A stretch of DNA of 64,000 nt. Origin: Zantedeschia hybrid cultivar (lineage: Eukaryota > Streptophyta > Magnoliopsida > Alismatales > Araceae). Within the stretch, counting starts at the first letter, position 1, and the number at the start of each line of letters is the position of its first letter. The notes below the pieces were generated by a model. That model was not told where the DNA came from. It made no database searches and saw nothing but the letters and a program-made list of their open reading frames with translations. Made by a program: the position numbers and the translations under genes. The stretch covers positions 19,291,879 to 19,355,878 of the forward strand of contig JARZZO010000003.1 of the NCBI GenBank assembly GCA_030544215.1. The letters are read 5' to 3'. Below are positions 46,408-59,808 of this stretch, piece after piece.

Positions 46408-49400
46408 CTATCCAATCCCTAAGCGATTATGCACAAGACTCTGAGGGTGAGTCAGACATGTTGCAAAGGTGGGTCCTTGAGACAGAGACCCAATGATGGC
46501 AGAATTGCCCCAGTATGTTGGCTCCTCATGGGAGTGAGACTTTTCCTCTTTTTGGGGGTCGTAGTCTTCAAGCATAAAACACTCAGGGGAATGTGCTACG
46601 ACCAGTGATAGAAGCCTGAGAAGGGAAGGTGTGTGAAATAAGAAGGGGATGAGAGCGGTGGGTACCGGTTCATCCCTCACTAAGGAGGCTCCTTCTCGTC
46701 GAGTGGTTGGTTCATAGAACAACAGCTGTGTAGCGAAATTTTCTGCATCTTCTCTTCGAACTTCATTTATTGTTTCTTTCAACTCATCCTTGAGTACCTC
46801 TTGACTTTCCTTCACAAAGTGATCCAAGAGACTCCATTTTCTTGATCCCTCAATTGGCTTGGTTGGTAGGTAACCCAATTTGAATCCCCCAATGGTCGGG
46901 TTTTCAAAGATAAGCTCTCGAATCCCTTGCTCTTCCTTGCCTAACTCAGATCCTGAACTATACCCCATTTTGTCCATAAGCTGCCAACCTATACTAGGCC
47001 GGGGCTTAGCCTGAGAGTCAACAGATGAAAGGATGGGCTCTTTCCCTTTTTCAGAAGTGATCATGGATGGAAAAGACTCAACATAGGGGGTACTCTTCAT
47101 TTTGACAATCTTCCCATTGTATGGGAATTTATAGCACTGATGGTTAGTGGAAGGCACTCCCAGGGTCTGGTCCATCCAAGGCCTTCCCAGAATGGCGTTG
47201 TATATGAGCTTGGCATTAAGGATGTAGAATTCAAAGATCATGGCCACTGGGCCAATTTCAAGTTTCCCATTAGCTGGTCTTTGAGAATTGTCATAGGTTA
47301 AGACCATCATGGAAGTAGACTCAATCTTTTCTGGATCAATCCATATTTTCTTAAGGGTCTCGAGTGGACAAACATTAATTGATGCCCTGATATCCAATAG
47401 GATGGAGTCCAATGAGTGACCATTGAGTATTGCAGTTAAGCATAAGGGAAGGGATTGACATTCAGGGGGAGCTAGATCCTTATCTGTGAAGGATATCGTA
47501 GGTGTCTGGGTGACTGAGAGAATGGCATTTGTGAGCCCCCTGATAGGAAGATCTTCATTGACTGTAATTTGCTGGAAGAATTTGAACAATGTCTCCCTAT
47601 GTGTAGGAGATCTCCTAATCAACTCTAGGACCCGAATCTTGGCGGGAGTTTTCCCTAGATGCTGTAGGATGTCATATTTGGGTTGAGTAATCCTTCTAGA
47701 CATATTTGAATCCTCTTAGGAGTCCAAAGGTTGACTTGTTGGGGGAATGATGCGATTTCTCAGTGTAACACCAATTGGACTGGGATCTACTGCTTGATCT
47801 GACCTTAGTGGTTGAGCCAGTGGTGAATTTATTAGGCATAATTGGGTTACTGGACCCGGCTTTGGTGTTGGACACAAGATGGATAGAGGAGGTTCTCTGA
47901 TTGAAATTGAGGGAACTTGGTCCAGAGTGACTGGATTGATGACTGTTGGTTGTTCCATAGGTCGTATCAAGACCAAAGGTTTGTCTTGGATAATAGTGGA
48001 GACACCTTGTAATGGCCTTCTAGGTTTGATCATCCTAGTAGGGCACTTACGCCATACCCCAACCTCTTCATACTCCCAGAACTGTCCTCTGCGATCGACA
48101 TTTGGTTCCAAATTTTTGACAAGGGTGCTCACCCTTTCTAGAGAGCTAGATGGATCTTGGGCTACCTGATGAGAGGGTGGAGGGTCTTTGACTTTCAAGG
48201 TTTCAATAGCCTCTCTCATGTGCCCCCGATTGATCTTGGCGCTAGAGGAAGGGGGAACTGCTGAATATGATTTCTGATTGGATTGGTTGTCTGATCTGGA
48301 CATAGGACTAGGTGACCTAAAGGGTTGCCCCACTCACCTGTTCATTGATTGTTACTCCCTCTGCTAGTGGAGTTTGTGTAGTCCTCTTATTTATGTTCTG
48401 ATTTTCAAAGAATGATGGCAAAGTGGAACTCCAAATCTGAGATTGAACTACTCGAACTCGATTATAAAGTTGTGCGAATGTGTGAAATTCGCTCAGCATG
48501 AGAATAGCTCGAAGCTGCGGGATAGCGTTATTGACCAATATGGTGATAGCTTGAGATTCGGGGATTGCCACTTCCACCCTAGAGGCCATTGCCCTCCACC
48601 TGTTGGCAAAATACGTGAACTCCTCTTCTGGCTTCATCTTCTCAATCACAAGATCAAACAGGGTGGGAGGCATGGTTGTCATATGACTAAACTGAGTGAT
48701 GAATTTTTCGGAGACCATATCAAAATTGATTAGGTCTGTGGCGGGCAAGGAAGAAAACCATCTTAAGGCCTCACCTTCTAAGGATTTCTGGAACATATGA
48801 ACAAGGAGGACTCTGTCGTAGAGCCATTAATAGGAATCTATGAGGAAACCTGACAGGTGGTAATGAGGGTCATAGGTGCCATCATATTTCATGTACTTGG
48901 GGGCTTTAAATCCTGGTGGAAAGTAGGCCGGAGGGAGCTTGCAATAGTTCAAGAGAGAGTGCGGTTGTTTCAGGGTAATTTTCTCGGCCATGAGCTTACG
49001 CACATAGGTTTCAACCTCACTTTTGTAGATGAATTCCTCCTGCTTGGGAGGAGGTGTAGTTTGAGAGACTGGAATCGGCATGACGGGTGGAGCAACTGGA
49101 GTAGGAGTTGGCTGGTTGATGCGAGTCTGAGCTCTGTTGGAAGATCCTTGGAAGTGAGTTCTCCGAGGAATGGCATCTTGAGTTTTGCCACAAGAGGCCA
49201 ACTGGATGAGTTGATTAGGGGTGTACCGTGATAACACGGCAATAAGTTCCGGGTCCTCACTCGGGTCTTAGAGGGTTATGTTGGAGATTATAGGGTCACT
49301 TTCTGAAGAAGAAGATTCATCCGAACATCTTCTCCTAAATTCCTCTCTAGATGTTTGGAACATGCCCACAAATGTTTGTTGTGGATCCTCTTCAATCTCG

Positions 49401-49555
49401 AACAGAGGGTTGTGTGTGACATTGTTACCAAACTCATCCATGTCATCATACACAGTGTTACCATACATTCGATTCATTATGAAACACAAATCCTGAGAGA
49501 TTTTATATTTCACTTGAAAGGTTAACTGTGCATTATGAGTGTTGGTTTCTAACAA
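46408..49555 (-). pseudogene. Gypsy-1 gag-protease with G-patch
   Basis: Read right to left from ATG 49555 (MLETNTHNAQ). Gag N-terminus to 49268; gag core 49237-48320 (PAYFPPGFKAPKYMKYDG, FQKSLEGEALRWF, EKMKPEEEF); Pro-rich linker 48333-47716; protease region from 47703 (YDILQHLGKTPAKIRVLELI, then LLDIRASIN and YNAILGRPWMD), then a G-patch-like MDKMGYSSGSELGKEEQGI near 46970-46915. Stops at 49268, 48827 and 47716, and a frameshift near 48325. The protease triplet, normally D-T/D-G, reads D-I-R, so the active-site Gly is lost. The protease plus G-patch order is typical of Tat/Ogre elements. Confidence 0.9.
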
Positions 49556-50333
49556 ATCAAGTTTAAACCCTTAACGACCCTGTACTTTTCTTTCAAAAAG
49601 TGTTCCACCAAAGTTTAGTTAGGTGTCTTTGATTTTGAAACAATTCTCTCAATGACACCTATGGGTGAATGATTGTGAATGGGAAGCTTAATTCCTCACA
49701 CGAACCCGGGATCTTATTAGGTGGTTTAGGTACAACCCGCTCGGCGGCTAAGTGGGAATCCCTGGCTCGCAGAGACTCACGGAGGTTCCCAACAGAATAA
49801 GACTAGTCACACCCGAGTGGGAATCCTCAGGTGGAGAGTCAAACACTGTGGGAGAGGTAACTAGAAGTGTGATGCCGGCTCTTTCTTAAGACTCCCACGC
49901 AGAGTACCCTGGATTTAACCCACAGATCAACAGACAAGAGAACAGTAAACAAAAAACTGGAACACACAACAATTTAATCAATAATAATGGAATAACAGCA
50001 TGCGGGTCATTGAATCGCAGAGAGGGCAGCGGGGCCAGGAAGATCTGGACGGCTGGGAGGCTGGCCGTCCAGGGACTTGGACGGCCAAGGAGCTGGCCGT
50101 CCAAAGAGATGGATGGACGGGACTCTGGCCGTCCAGGGATCTGGACAGCCTAGGAGCTGGTCGTCCAGGCAGATGGACGGCCAGGACTCTGGCCGTCCAG
50201 GTTCTAGACAGCCAGGAGGTGGGCCGTCTGGAAAAAAAGAAAAATAGAAAAAGGAAAAAAACAAAAATAGAAACTTGTAAGGGTTTTTTACCTTCTTACC
50301 TTTGGGCGCGGTACGTGCAGCGAGCTGGTAGAT
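49556..50333 (-). other. Gypsy-1 leader with CTGGCCGTCC repeats
   Basis: Non-coding leader. At about 50030-50235 it carries an imperfect array of CTGGCCGTCCA words alternating with their complement TGGACGGCC, giving a strongly self-complementary block. No gene is supported. Confidence 0.75.
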
Positions 50334-50351
50334 GTCCCACCGTGATTGCCA
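50334..50351 (-). promoter_or_regulatory. Gypsy-1 primer-binding site
   Basis: Minus strand TGGCAATCACGGTGGGAC, 6 bp after the LTR end at 50358; differs from the Gypsy-2 site at two of 18 positions. Confidence 0.7.
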
Positions 50352-50357
50352 GAGGGC

Positions 50358-51799
50358 TGTAGGCGCCCGAAACGTCCCCCGCCGCTGCTGCGGGCTTCGG
50401 ATCGAGGGTTTCTCCGTTCGTCTTAGTACTGTGGCGATTTGGAAGGGTTAGAAATTAAGGTGTGTGATCTCCAGGAGCATTACCTTACGGTCCCTGTGCT
50501 CCGCAGGATTGTAAGAGTGATCGCGTTCTGAGGGAGCGGGAGATGGTGGTTTCCCCTTCTCTTCCTCCCGTCGGCCAGAGGAGGAGAACTCGGCAGTCTG
50601 TACGCAGAAATGCGGTAAGGATCCCTGAAAAGAAAAGACAAGACAAGAGAAGAAAATAACCCGATTAGAACTGTGATATGTAGAATCTATCCATGAAAAT
50701 ATAAAAATTAACTAGAATTGGAGGGAGACGCACCGGATGAGTGTTTGGGGAGGGAAGGTGACCAAATGTTGTGGCCACCCACCTCTCGTTTTTTTTGTTT
50801 AAAACCTCTGGGGGGTAGGGTTGTTAGGTTATCCTAACATGCATGCATGCAGATGGGGGTGCTCATGTGTGGAAAGTGAAGTGATGTGTTAAAAGTGGAA
50901 AGAAGAGTGAGAGAGGGAAATGTTACGGAATGGATGAAAAGTGGGAATGCAATGAGGGGAAAAGGGGAAAAGTAAAAGAGGGTTAAGAAGACAAGTCCAT
51001 TTGGAGTGCGAAGGATTCCTCTTGCAGCTCCTCCTGAAGCTCTCTGACTTCTTGCCCGCTCGACTCCTAGAAGCCGACTCACTTGCCAACCTCCCTCACC
51101 CTAAAAAAACCCCCCCTGCTCTAGGGGACATGGGGGGTTTAATAGGTGAAGGGAAAATAGGATAAAATAGGGGTCTAAATCCCCGTAAATCATCAAAGAG
51201 CCAATGGGAAGTGGTCAAGGATCGGAGGTAATGCGCGCGGCAGCCGTCGGAGTGGGGGATGATCGGAGTAGTGGAGGTGAGGGTGGCGGGTAGAGGATAT
51301 CGTAGGAAGACGAGGTCGGTGGGAGTTAGGGGAGTGGACGGCCAACCAACTTGCCTTCCAATCCTGTGGAAGGCGGGGTAGCTGGCCTTCCACGGAGAGG
51401 TGGAAGGCGGCCCGGTTGGCCTTCGAAGGGTGGTGGAAGGCAAGGGGTGGCCTTCAAAGGGCAGTGGAAGGCGGGCTGGCTGGCTTTCGAAGGACGGTGG
51501 AAGGCGGGCTAGCTGGCCTTCGAAGGACGGTGGAAGGCGGACCGGTTGGCCTTCGAAGGGTGGTGGAAGGCAAGGACTGGCTGGCCTTCGAAGGACGGTG
51601 GAAGGCGGGCTGGCTGGCCTTCGAAGGGTGGTGGAAGGCGGACTGGCTGGCCCTCCACGAAAAGGTGGCTAGAGTCGGGATTGGTTAATGGGCCTAGTTA
51701 TTAGTGGGCTGAAATGGCTAAGATGAGGGATTTGGTGACGATGGGCTAATGATGGATGGGGTTCATGACCAAAAGGGTGGTCCAAAATCGGTGTCTACA
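50358..51799 (-). repeat. Gypsy-1 5' LTR (1442 bp)
   Basis: TGTAG ... CTACA on either strand. Compared with the 3' LTR (1410 bp after removing Gypsy-2) it has one extra 33-bp minisatellite unit and scattered substitutions. Orientation follows from the primer site and gag on its left side. Confidence 0.93.
51366..51665. repeat. 33-bp minisatellite in Gypsy-1 5' LTR, nine units
   Basis: Nine GTGGAAGGC-led units over 300 bp; most carry CCTTCGAAGG. One more unit than in the other LTR. Confidence 0.9.
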
Positions 51800-51804
51800 A
51801 TACC

Positions 51805-52026
51805 GTCAACCAAATTCAACACCAGTTAAGAGGTGTGATAGAATTAGAGTGTAGGATGATAAAAGACATCGAGGAAGACCTAAGATAAGATTGTTGAATG
51901 TAGTTAGAAAAGACTTGACATTGCTACCTATTATTTCTAATTTGGCACTAGATAAATTAAGATGATAGGACATGATTCATGTAGTCGACCCTAATTAATT
52001 TGAATAAGATTTTGATGATAATGATG
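51805..52026 (+). pseudogene. RTE LINE, 3' end after the nest
   Basis: Continues the LINE reading broken at 22904: RPKI at 51879-51890, then LTLLPISNLAL and DRLRW- and MIHVVDP-like segments. It ends in a TTTGATGATAATGATG tail, as is usual for RTE elements. The copy ATACC at 51800-51804 is the Gypsy-1 target duplication. Confidence 0.87.
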
Positions 52027-52381
52027 TATACCATGTTTATTTCGGCGTGCGTGTGTTCGCACATCCTTAAGTCCACCTACATGTGAGGGGCATGTAAGTG
52101 GATAAGTCAAAGTATATTTATCCCATATCACTTTCTTTTGGAGAAGATATATGTACGGTGTAAAAGCGCTGAAACATGGGAAAGACTCCAAGATCAACTA
52201 AAATGGCAGATCATCTCTTATTAAACGCACTGAAACATGCCAAGGACTTCAAGACCAACTAATTAAAAAGAAGTACGTTAAGGCTTATCTAGCTAGATGA
52301 AATTTCGCGCATTTATTCTATAGGATCTAAGATGAAGACCCATGCCACTCGCACGAACCTTCCACTGGTTCGTAATGTTCT
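52027..52381. other. Non-coding flank, probably 3' of the dehydrogenase gene
   Basis: No coding sequence seen. It joins directly to the dehydrogenase stop region if the small Copia is removed, so the part nearest 52381 was probably 3' UTR or downstream DNA of that gene. A direct repeat (GAAACATG(G/C)... AAGA... CAAG ... CAACTAA) recurs at ~52169 and ~52231. Confidence 0.5.
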
Positions 52382-54869
52382 TGAAAGAAGAAACAAAGGA
52401 TAGAAATTCTCTAGAGCTTTCTCTCTTTCTTAATCTAGAGAGAGAGACCAACATGTCATATATAATATGTGAATGAGATTACAACCAACTACAACCATAA
52501 GTATCCCCTCATCATCAGGAGTTTTGTTGTACACAGTGCTTGTAGATAAACATACAATCCTAATACCCTCCCTCAAACTAGACCATCCAGGGAATGGAGG
52601 TGCAGCTTGTACACAAGTTTCTGAAAACGAACAGTGGACAGAGGCTTGGTTAAAACATCCGCAATCTGATCGTTGCTGGATAGAAAGCGAACATGCAACA
52701 ACTTCTTGGCGACTAGATCACTAACAAAATTAAAGTCAATTTCTATGTGCTTTGTTCGTGCATGAAAGATGAGATTAGCAGATAAGTAGGTACCGCCCAG
52801 GTTATCACAACACAAAACAAGAGGAGTAGAGGGAAAATAACCCAGTTCACACAATAGGGATTGTATCCACACAAGCTCAGACGTTGCATTGGCAACTGCC
52901 CGATATTCTGCCTCAGTCGACGAGCGAGCAATTGTCTGTTGTTTTCTGGCCGACCAAGAGACTAAGTTGGAGACAAAGAAAATAGCATAACCCCCTGTTA
53001 AGCAACGATCGTCTGGGCTCCCAGCCCAATCAGCATCCGAAAAGGCATGAAGTTGGGGCTACATGGAATAAGAAAATTGAAGACCATAGGAGACAGTATG
53101 CTTGAGGTAACACAAGATACGTTTGACCGCTTGCCAATGGTTTTCACGTGGGTCATGCATGAATTGACATACTTTGTTAACAGCAAAGGATATGTCCGGG
53201 CGGGTCATTGAGAGATACTGAAGAGCACCCATTGTACTGCGATATGTATGGGTATCCACAGTCGGCTGAGAGGAGAACCGAGATAGTATTGTGGACATGC
53301 TCATGGGTGAAGACACATGCTTTGCACCATCCATGTTAGTCTTCTTCAGGAGACAATAAATCTAACGCCGTTGAGTGAGGACGAGACCACGAGGAGAAGT
53401 AATGACCTCGATGCCAAGAAAATGATGCAGCCTACCAAGATCTCTAAGAGAAAACTCAGCACCAAGCTGTTTGATAAGTGTAGACATTGCCGAAGAAGAG
53501 CTACTGGTGATAAGTATATCATCAATGTAGATGAGTAGGATGAGGAAAATCCCATGACGGCGGTAGAAGAAAAGAGAGGCATCAGTCTGGACCCGATGAA
53601 GCCAAGGCAAAGAAGAAAACTACTCAGCCGATTGAACCAGGCGCAAGGAGCTTGTTTCAAGCCGTACAACGACTTATGAAGCTTGCAGACGTAGTGGGGG
53701 TACCGCTCATCACTATCACCAGGTGGCTGGGACATGTAGATGTTCTCTTGAAGATGGCCATGTAAGAAAGCATTAGACACGTCAAGTTGGCGAATGTCCC
53801 ATGCGCAAGAAACAACAATGGCGAGGACAGTCTGAATGGTAGTGGGCTTGACCACTGGACTGAATGTATCAATGTAGTCAATGCCAAATTCTTGAGTATA
53901 GCCTTTAGCAACTAGGCGTGCCTTGAAACGATCAATAGAACCATCCAGGCGGCACTTATCCAAAACACCCATTTGCTGCCTACAATATTAGCGTCACTTG
54001 GAGCGGGAACAAGAGTCCACGTGCCATTGCTAATAAGAGCGTTGATCTCATCAGACATAACCGCTCGCCACATAGGAGACTTTCTAGCAGTAGTAAAGCT
54101 AGTCAGCTCAGTTACAACGTCCACGGTGGCAAGAAGGGTTGACCGTAGAGGGTGCTTCCTCATATAGCGGAGCTGCATGGGGTGGGTCGGAGCAGGCTTG
54201 GTGACGTCAGACTGGACAGGGGCAGCCGTAATAGGGAAAGTATTCAATGCTGATGGATCAACACGCAAGTTGACTACAAGGGGAATCCCCTGCATGTTAG
54301 TAACAGTAATAGTGCGGCCATTGTCTTGTTGTTGAATGGTGGGAGGATCAGGCATAGAGGATGAGGGTGGTGTAGGTTCAACAGTTGGGGCAGCCGCAGA
54401 GTCTGAAGGCAATAGGCGAGCTGGAACAGAGCCTTTCTTGATGGTTTTTGCTGGCTTAGGATCTGTGCCATTAATGAGACCCATCATTCTCTGACTATTC
54501 AGAAGGGGAATAAATTGTTGCTTCCAGATCCCGTAGTTGGTCAGCTTGATTGAGAGATAATGGCTGATATTGGGAATCATGGGAGACGGAAAGGGAGTAG
54601 GAGTAGCCTGGGTAACAATAGAAGAAGAAGATGAATCGTTGGCCATGGCAGAAGCGTGATGCTCTGATACCATGCAGGAAGAAATAGAGGATAGAAATTC
54701 TCCAGAGCTTTCTCTCTTTCTTAATCTAGAGAGAGAGACCAGCATGTTATATATAATATGTGAATGAGATTACAACCAAATACAAAGATAAGAACAACAC
54801 GTAAGTATCCCCTCACCATCAGGAGTTTTGTTGTCCACGGTGTTTGTAGATAAACATACAATCCTAATA
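52382..54869 (-). mobile_element. Small internally deleted Copia element, target duplication GTTCT
   Basis: LTRs 52382-52565 (184 bp, 3') and 54673-54869 (197 bp, 5'), flanked by GTTCT at 52377-52381 and 54870-54874. Primer site TGGTATCAGAGC (minus strand, 54661-54672) touches the 5' LTR. A GAGGGAGGG polypurine tract (minus strand, 52566-52574) touches the 3' LTR. Coding part lacks protease and integrase. The LTR starts TATTAGG rather than TG, probably a change from TGTTAGG. The LTRs differ at several positions. Confidence 0.93.
52573..54646 (-). pseudogene. Copia gag start fused to reverse transcriptase and RNase H
   Basis: Start ATG 54646 (MANDSSSSSI), 15 bp after the primer site. Gag N-terminus (NYGIWKQQFIPLL) runs ~50 codons, then a Pro/Ser-rich linker leads straight to the pre-RT region (MWRAVMSDEINALISNGTW), so the rest of gag, the zinc knuckle, protease and integrase are deleted. 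Reverse transcriptase: [26 protein letters not shown] near 53530. RNase H: FSDADWAG near 53030, TEAEYRAV near 52910. Frameshifts near 53935 and 53600, stops near 53360 and 53060. Resembles Ale/Retrofit-type Copia elements. Confidence 0.9.
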
Positions 54870-54872
54870 GTT

Positions 54873-56648
<1,776 letters not shown>

Positions 56649-57000
56649 CTCTCTGTGTGATGGCCTCCAGCCAAGAGCGTCTTCATCACTCCTTTAAAGA
56701 TAAGATTTGTGTGCTCCTCCTGATTCGGACATGTCATCTCTGTTTGGAAATCTTGTCCTGCACCGTGTAGACCCGCACCTGGCGTGAATGGGCTGCATGG
56801 TCCACACATTTGCGTATTGCTGACATCATCTCTACAGTCTCAACCAATGATCTAAAACACAAATCGCCAAGCAGGTGAACTTTGGATGCGTGAACACTTG
56901 CATACTGATAGTTAAGTACGAGGTACAAGGATCTACGTAGAAAAAGGGAGAAGTTATTAAAAACGTCGTCTTTGGATGTACGGGTATGTATGAATTTGTC
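56649..57000 (-). other. Upstream region of the dehydrogenase gene
   Basis: Presumed 5' UTR and promoter. I see no clear TATA box at a fitting distance; the open frames here do not continue into the gene. Confidence 0.45.
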
Positions 57001-59486
57001 GGTTTAAACTAAAGTAAACCGAATTGACAGCAAAACTATTGCAGTAAATTAATGTTACTCATTTTTTTAAAAGTTGGGTACGTAGTTGTTTTCATGGATT
57101 ACTGTCGCATAGTTTTGTAGTTACCAATCGACATCCGAGTATGATAGTATAAACTGTGAGGCATTTGCTGTCTACTTTGGGCACTAACCCTTACTCACTT
57201 TCCTTGGCACCCGGGACGGTTATATGTCCTATCTCGATCTAGAATTAGGACTGTAAACGGGTCGGAAACAAAGATGGAAGTAGGAAGGAAAATTTTACAT
57301 TTATTCTTTATATGAAAGTAGAAATGGAAACGGAAATGAAAATATTCATTAATTATCATGTTTTAATTCCACTCCTTACACATTGATATTTGTGAGGCAC
57401 ATACAAAGTGATGCTTATTATATATATTATTTCTCCTAGAGCACCATGTAATGTTGAAATGATGTATCTATTGTACTAGGTTAAGATAGTAACTCTTTAT
57501 TTAGTATCATGTTGGACAAGAATAAAAATAAAGATTGTATCCCCTCCTTATGAAAATATCAGCTTTTATCAACTTACAGCGTTAACAATCCATCTAACCA
57601 ACTTTAAACTAAAGTTCAAGTTTCTTATGGTACTACTTAATTCCAAAGGGAGTAATACACAAGTAATATATAGATTATTGGAATAACTATTGAAAAGTAG
57701 ATGCGGAAATAAGTGTTTCCACTTTCGCATCCATTTAGTCGTCGAAAAATTTAGATGCGGTAGCCCTTTGGAATTAGAAAGAGAAGGCCTTTTTTTTTTT
57801 TATGTTTTTGAATCTATTTCTTTCTTAAACGTTGGAAATGGATCGAAAATATCCATTGCAGCTCTATGTAGAAGGCATCAACTTAACAGAAATGAGTCAA
57901 TTAAATAAAGAATAAACTTATTTATATAACTGAAAATTATTTTTATAAATGAGAAGACAGCATTTATGAAAATATATTTATAAATAAAAACATGTATAAA
58001 GTTGTGTGAGGATGTTTTTTATAAAATTTAACCTCCTTCGAACCAAAGTCCTAATCAACCACGTTCAAATATTCATAATGGAATTGGCGGATCAATAACT
58101 GACTTGAATGATTTTTGTGGGTTCAAGCCGATTCAGTCCAAGTCAGATCAATTTCGGTCAATTTCTATTTTTTATTTGAGTTATACTTGTTGCACTGCTC
58201 CAACGTAAAAGAATAGTTGTTTGTTAGATTTTGGTTGGATGACTGTACCAGCAGACTATTTTTTTGCATTTTTCTTCTTCTTAAAAGATAGAGGTCGTGC
58301 GACCCTAAGAGTGCCATCATATCGCACAGTCAGACCTTTGGTCAAATAGTTAGAAAAATTAAAAATAAAAACATAGAGCAGATCATTTTTTATTTTTTTC
58401 TAATTGTCTGAGTAAAGAATCAGATGGTACATATACCCCCTTAGCAATCCTTGAGTCTTTAGAAAACAAAAAAAGAACATCACATGCTGCTGGCCCACTG
58501 CTGATTCAGCTAGCCACTTGTAAATTGATTGCCGATTCAAGAATAACTAAGAGTGAAATTGGATCAGCCACTAGCCAGCTGCCAATTCCAATCTAGGACT
58601 GTCAATGGTTTGGGTCCGGATAGACTCGTACTCAAAACAAAGATGAGTAAACATTCGTTACATTGCAGGCGGGAACTCAAGATGATAGGGATAACATTAA
58701 GGAAGTCATCTGTACTATTCGATCTTTAATGTGATAGTTAAAAAGTAAAAAAAATAAAAGATCGAAGAGCAGACGGTATAGATGGCTCCCTTAAGGTCAA
58801 TTTGTTTCATGGATATAATAATCTGGATTTCTTGTGCCCAAATCTCTCATACCTAGAGCAACAAGAATTCTTTCTAAAGCACTTTTTTTATTCTAAGTAA
58901 TTCTTACCTTAGGTGAGTTGAGTTATTCCATTCCGAAAATAATGCCTTCGCGTCAAGAATAACGCGTCCACGCTCTCAAACTCGGACTAGCAAAAAAATC
59001 GGCTCTTGTTGTCTCCCTCCTGGGTTTCTAGAAAAAAATGTTCCCTACTATTGTAGCTATTCGATCGAACTTAATTGAACAACTGCCCACTCGTGGTGCA
59101 AGAGTATTACCCAAAAAAATATACGCTAATTCATACCATACCCAGTAAGAATGATGGGTAAATGGGTAAATAAGTAATTGAGTCTCGAGGCCATTCCTTA
59201 ATTTCTCCACATTAAAAGATATATTGGCCTAAGAATACTTAATGGGTCCAAGTTGAGGACTAGATGCACAGAAATCTGACTACAGATTTCTGTAGCATAT
59301 GGAAACATAACTATTATTGGTAAATGAATATTTGTCCATATCCGAAATTTATGAGTCCAATCGAGTCCCTTAACCGACCTAGATCCATTTTGACAGCCCT
59401 ACCCAATCAGTGGGCAGCAAACCACTTCAAATTCAAAAAAAAAAATGTACTTTCGGATGTTAAACACGCTCCCTCAATGTTTGTAG
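57001..59486. other. AT-rich intergenic DNA with a dispersed repeat copy
   Basis: No gene supported. About 57950-58205 is a copy of the repeat seen again at ~63556-63830 (shared words GTTGTGTGA, CCAAGT, ATCAACCAC, TTTTTGTGGGTTCAAG). The rest is unassigned. Confidence 0.55.
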
Positions 59487-59808
59487 TATTGAAGTTATTG
59501 GGCCATCCAACTCAAAACCTTAAGGCTACGAGTAGAATAGGCACCATCTATTAAACACTTTTTGATTTTGTCCTTTTTCTGATACATGACTATTTTAACA
59601 CACTCTCTCACGTGCAGATCGATTTTAGGTTCTGTCACGTGGACCACAAATACGGGGTGCGTGGCCCGGGTTCGTAATCATGGACTCTGATATCATATTG
59701 AAGTTATTGGGCCATCCAACTCAAAACCTTAAGGCTATGAGTGGAGTAGGCACCATTTATTAAACACTTTTTGATTTTGTCTTTTTTCGATACAGGACTA
59801 TTCTAACA
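59487..59808 (-). mobile_element. TRIM element 1 (322 bp)
   Basis: Near-identical ~113-bp terminal repeats (59487-59600 and 59696-59808) around a 95-bp interior. On the minus strand the interior starts with a primer-site-like TGATATCAGAG (initiator tRNA-Met type, one change) and ends with purine-rich GTGAGAGAG before TGTTA. Flanks TGTAG and TGTAA could be a target duplication with one change. No coding capacity, as expected of terminal-repeat retrotransposons in miniature. Confidence 0.8.

Larger units (their letters stand above)
22905..51799 (-). mobile_element. Gypsy-1: Tat/Ogre-like element with target duplication ATACC
   Basis: Minus-strand element bounded by TGTAG...CTACA LTRs and by ATACC at 22900-22904 and 51800-51804. 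5' LTR 50358-51799, primer site 50334-50351, leader 49556-50333, gag-protease 46408-49555, about 2.6 kb of non-coding DNA (43798-46407), 3' LTR 43797-42616 continuing at 23132-22905. The 3' LTR is split by Gypsy-2. No reverse transcriptase or integrase is seen, so the element looks non-autonomous or internally deleted. It landed in the RTE LINE, whose reading continues on both sides. Confidence 0.94.

Noticed and set aside
50358..50376. TGTAGGCGCCCGAAACG looks like a tRNA-Lys primer-binding site
   Set aside because: It is the end of the LTR itself read on the wrong strand; the element's gag and true primer site are on the minus strand.
51366..51665. Regular repeats that might suggest a CRISPR array
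   Set aside because: Units are contiguous, without unique spacers, inside a plant LTR.
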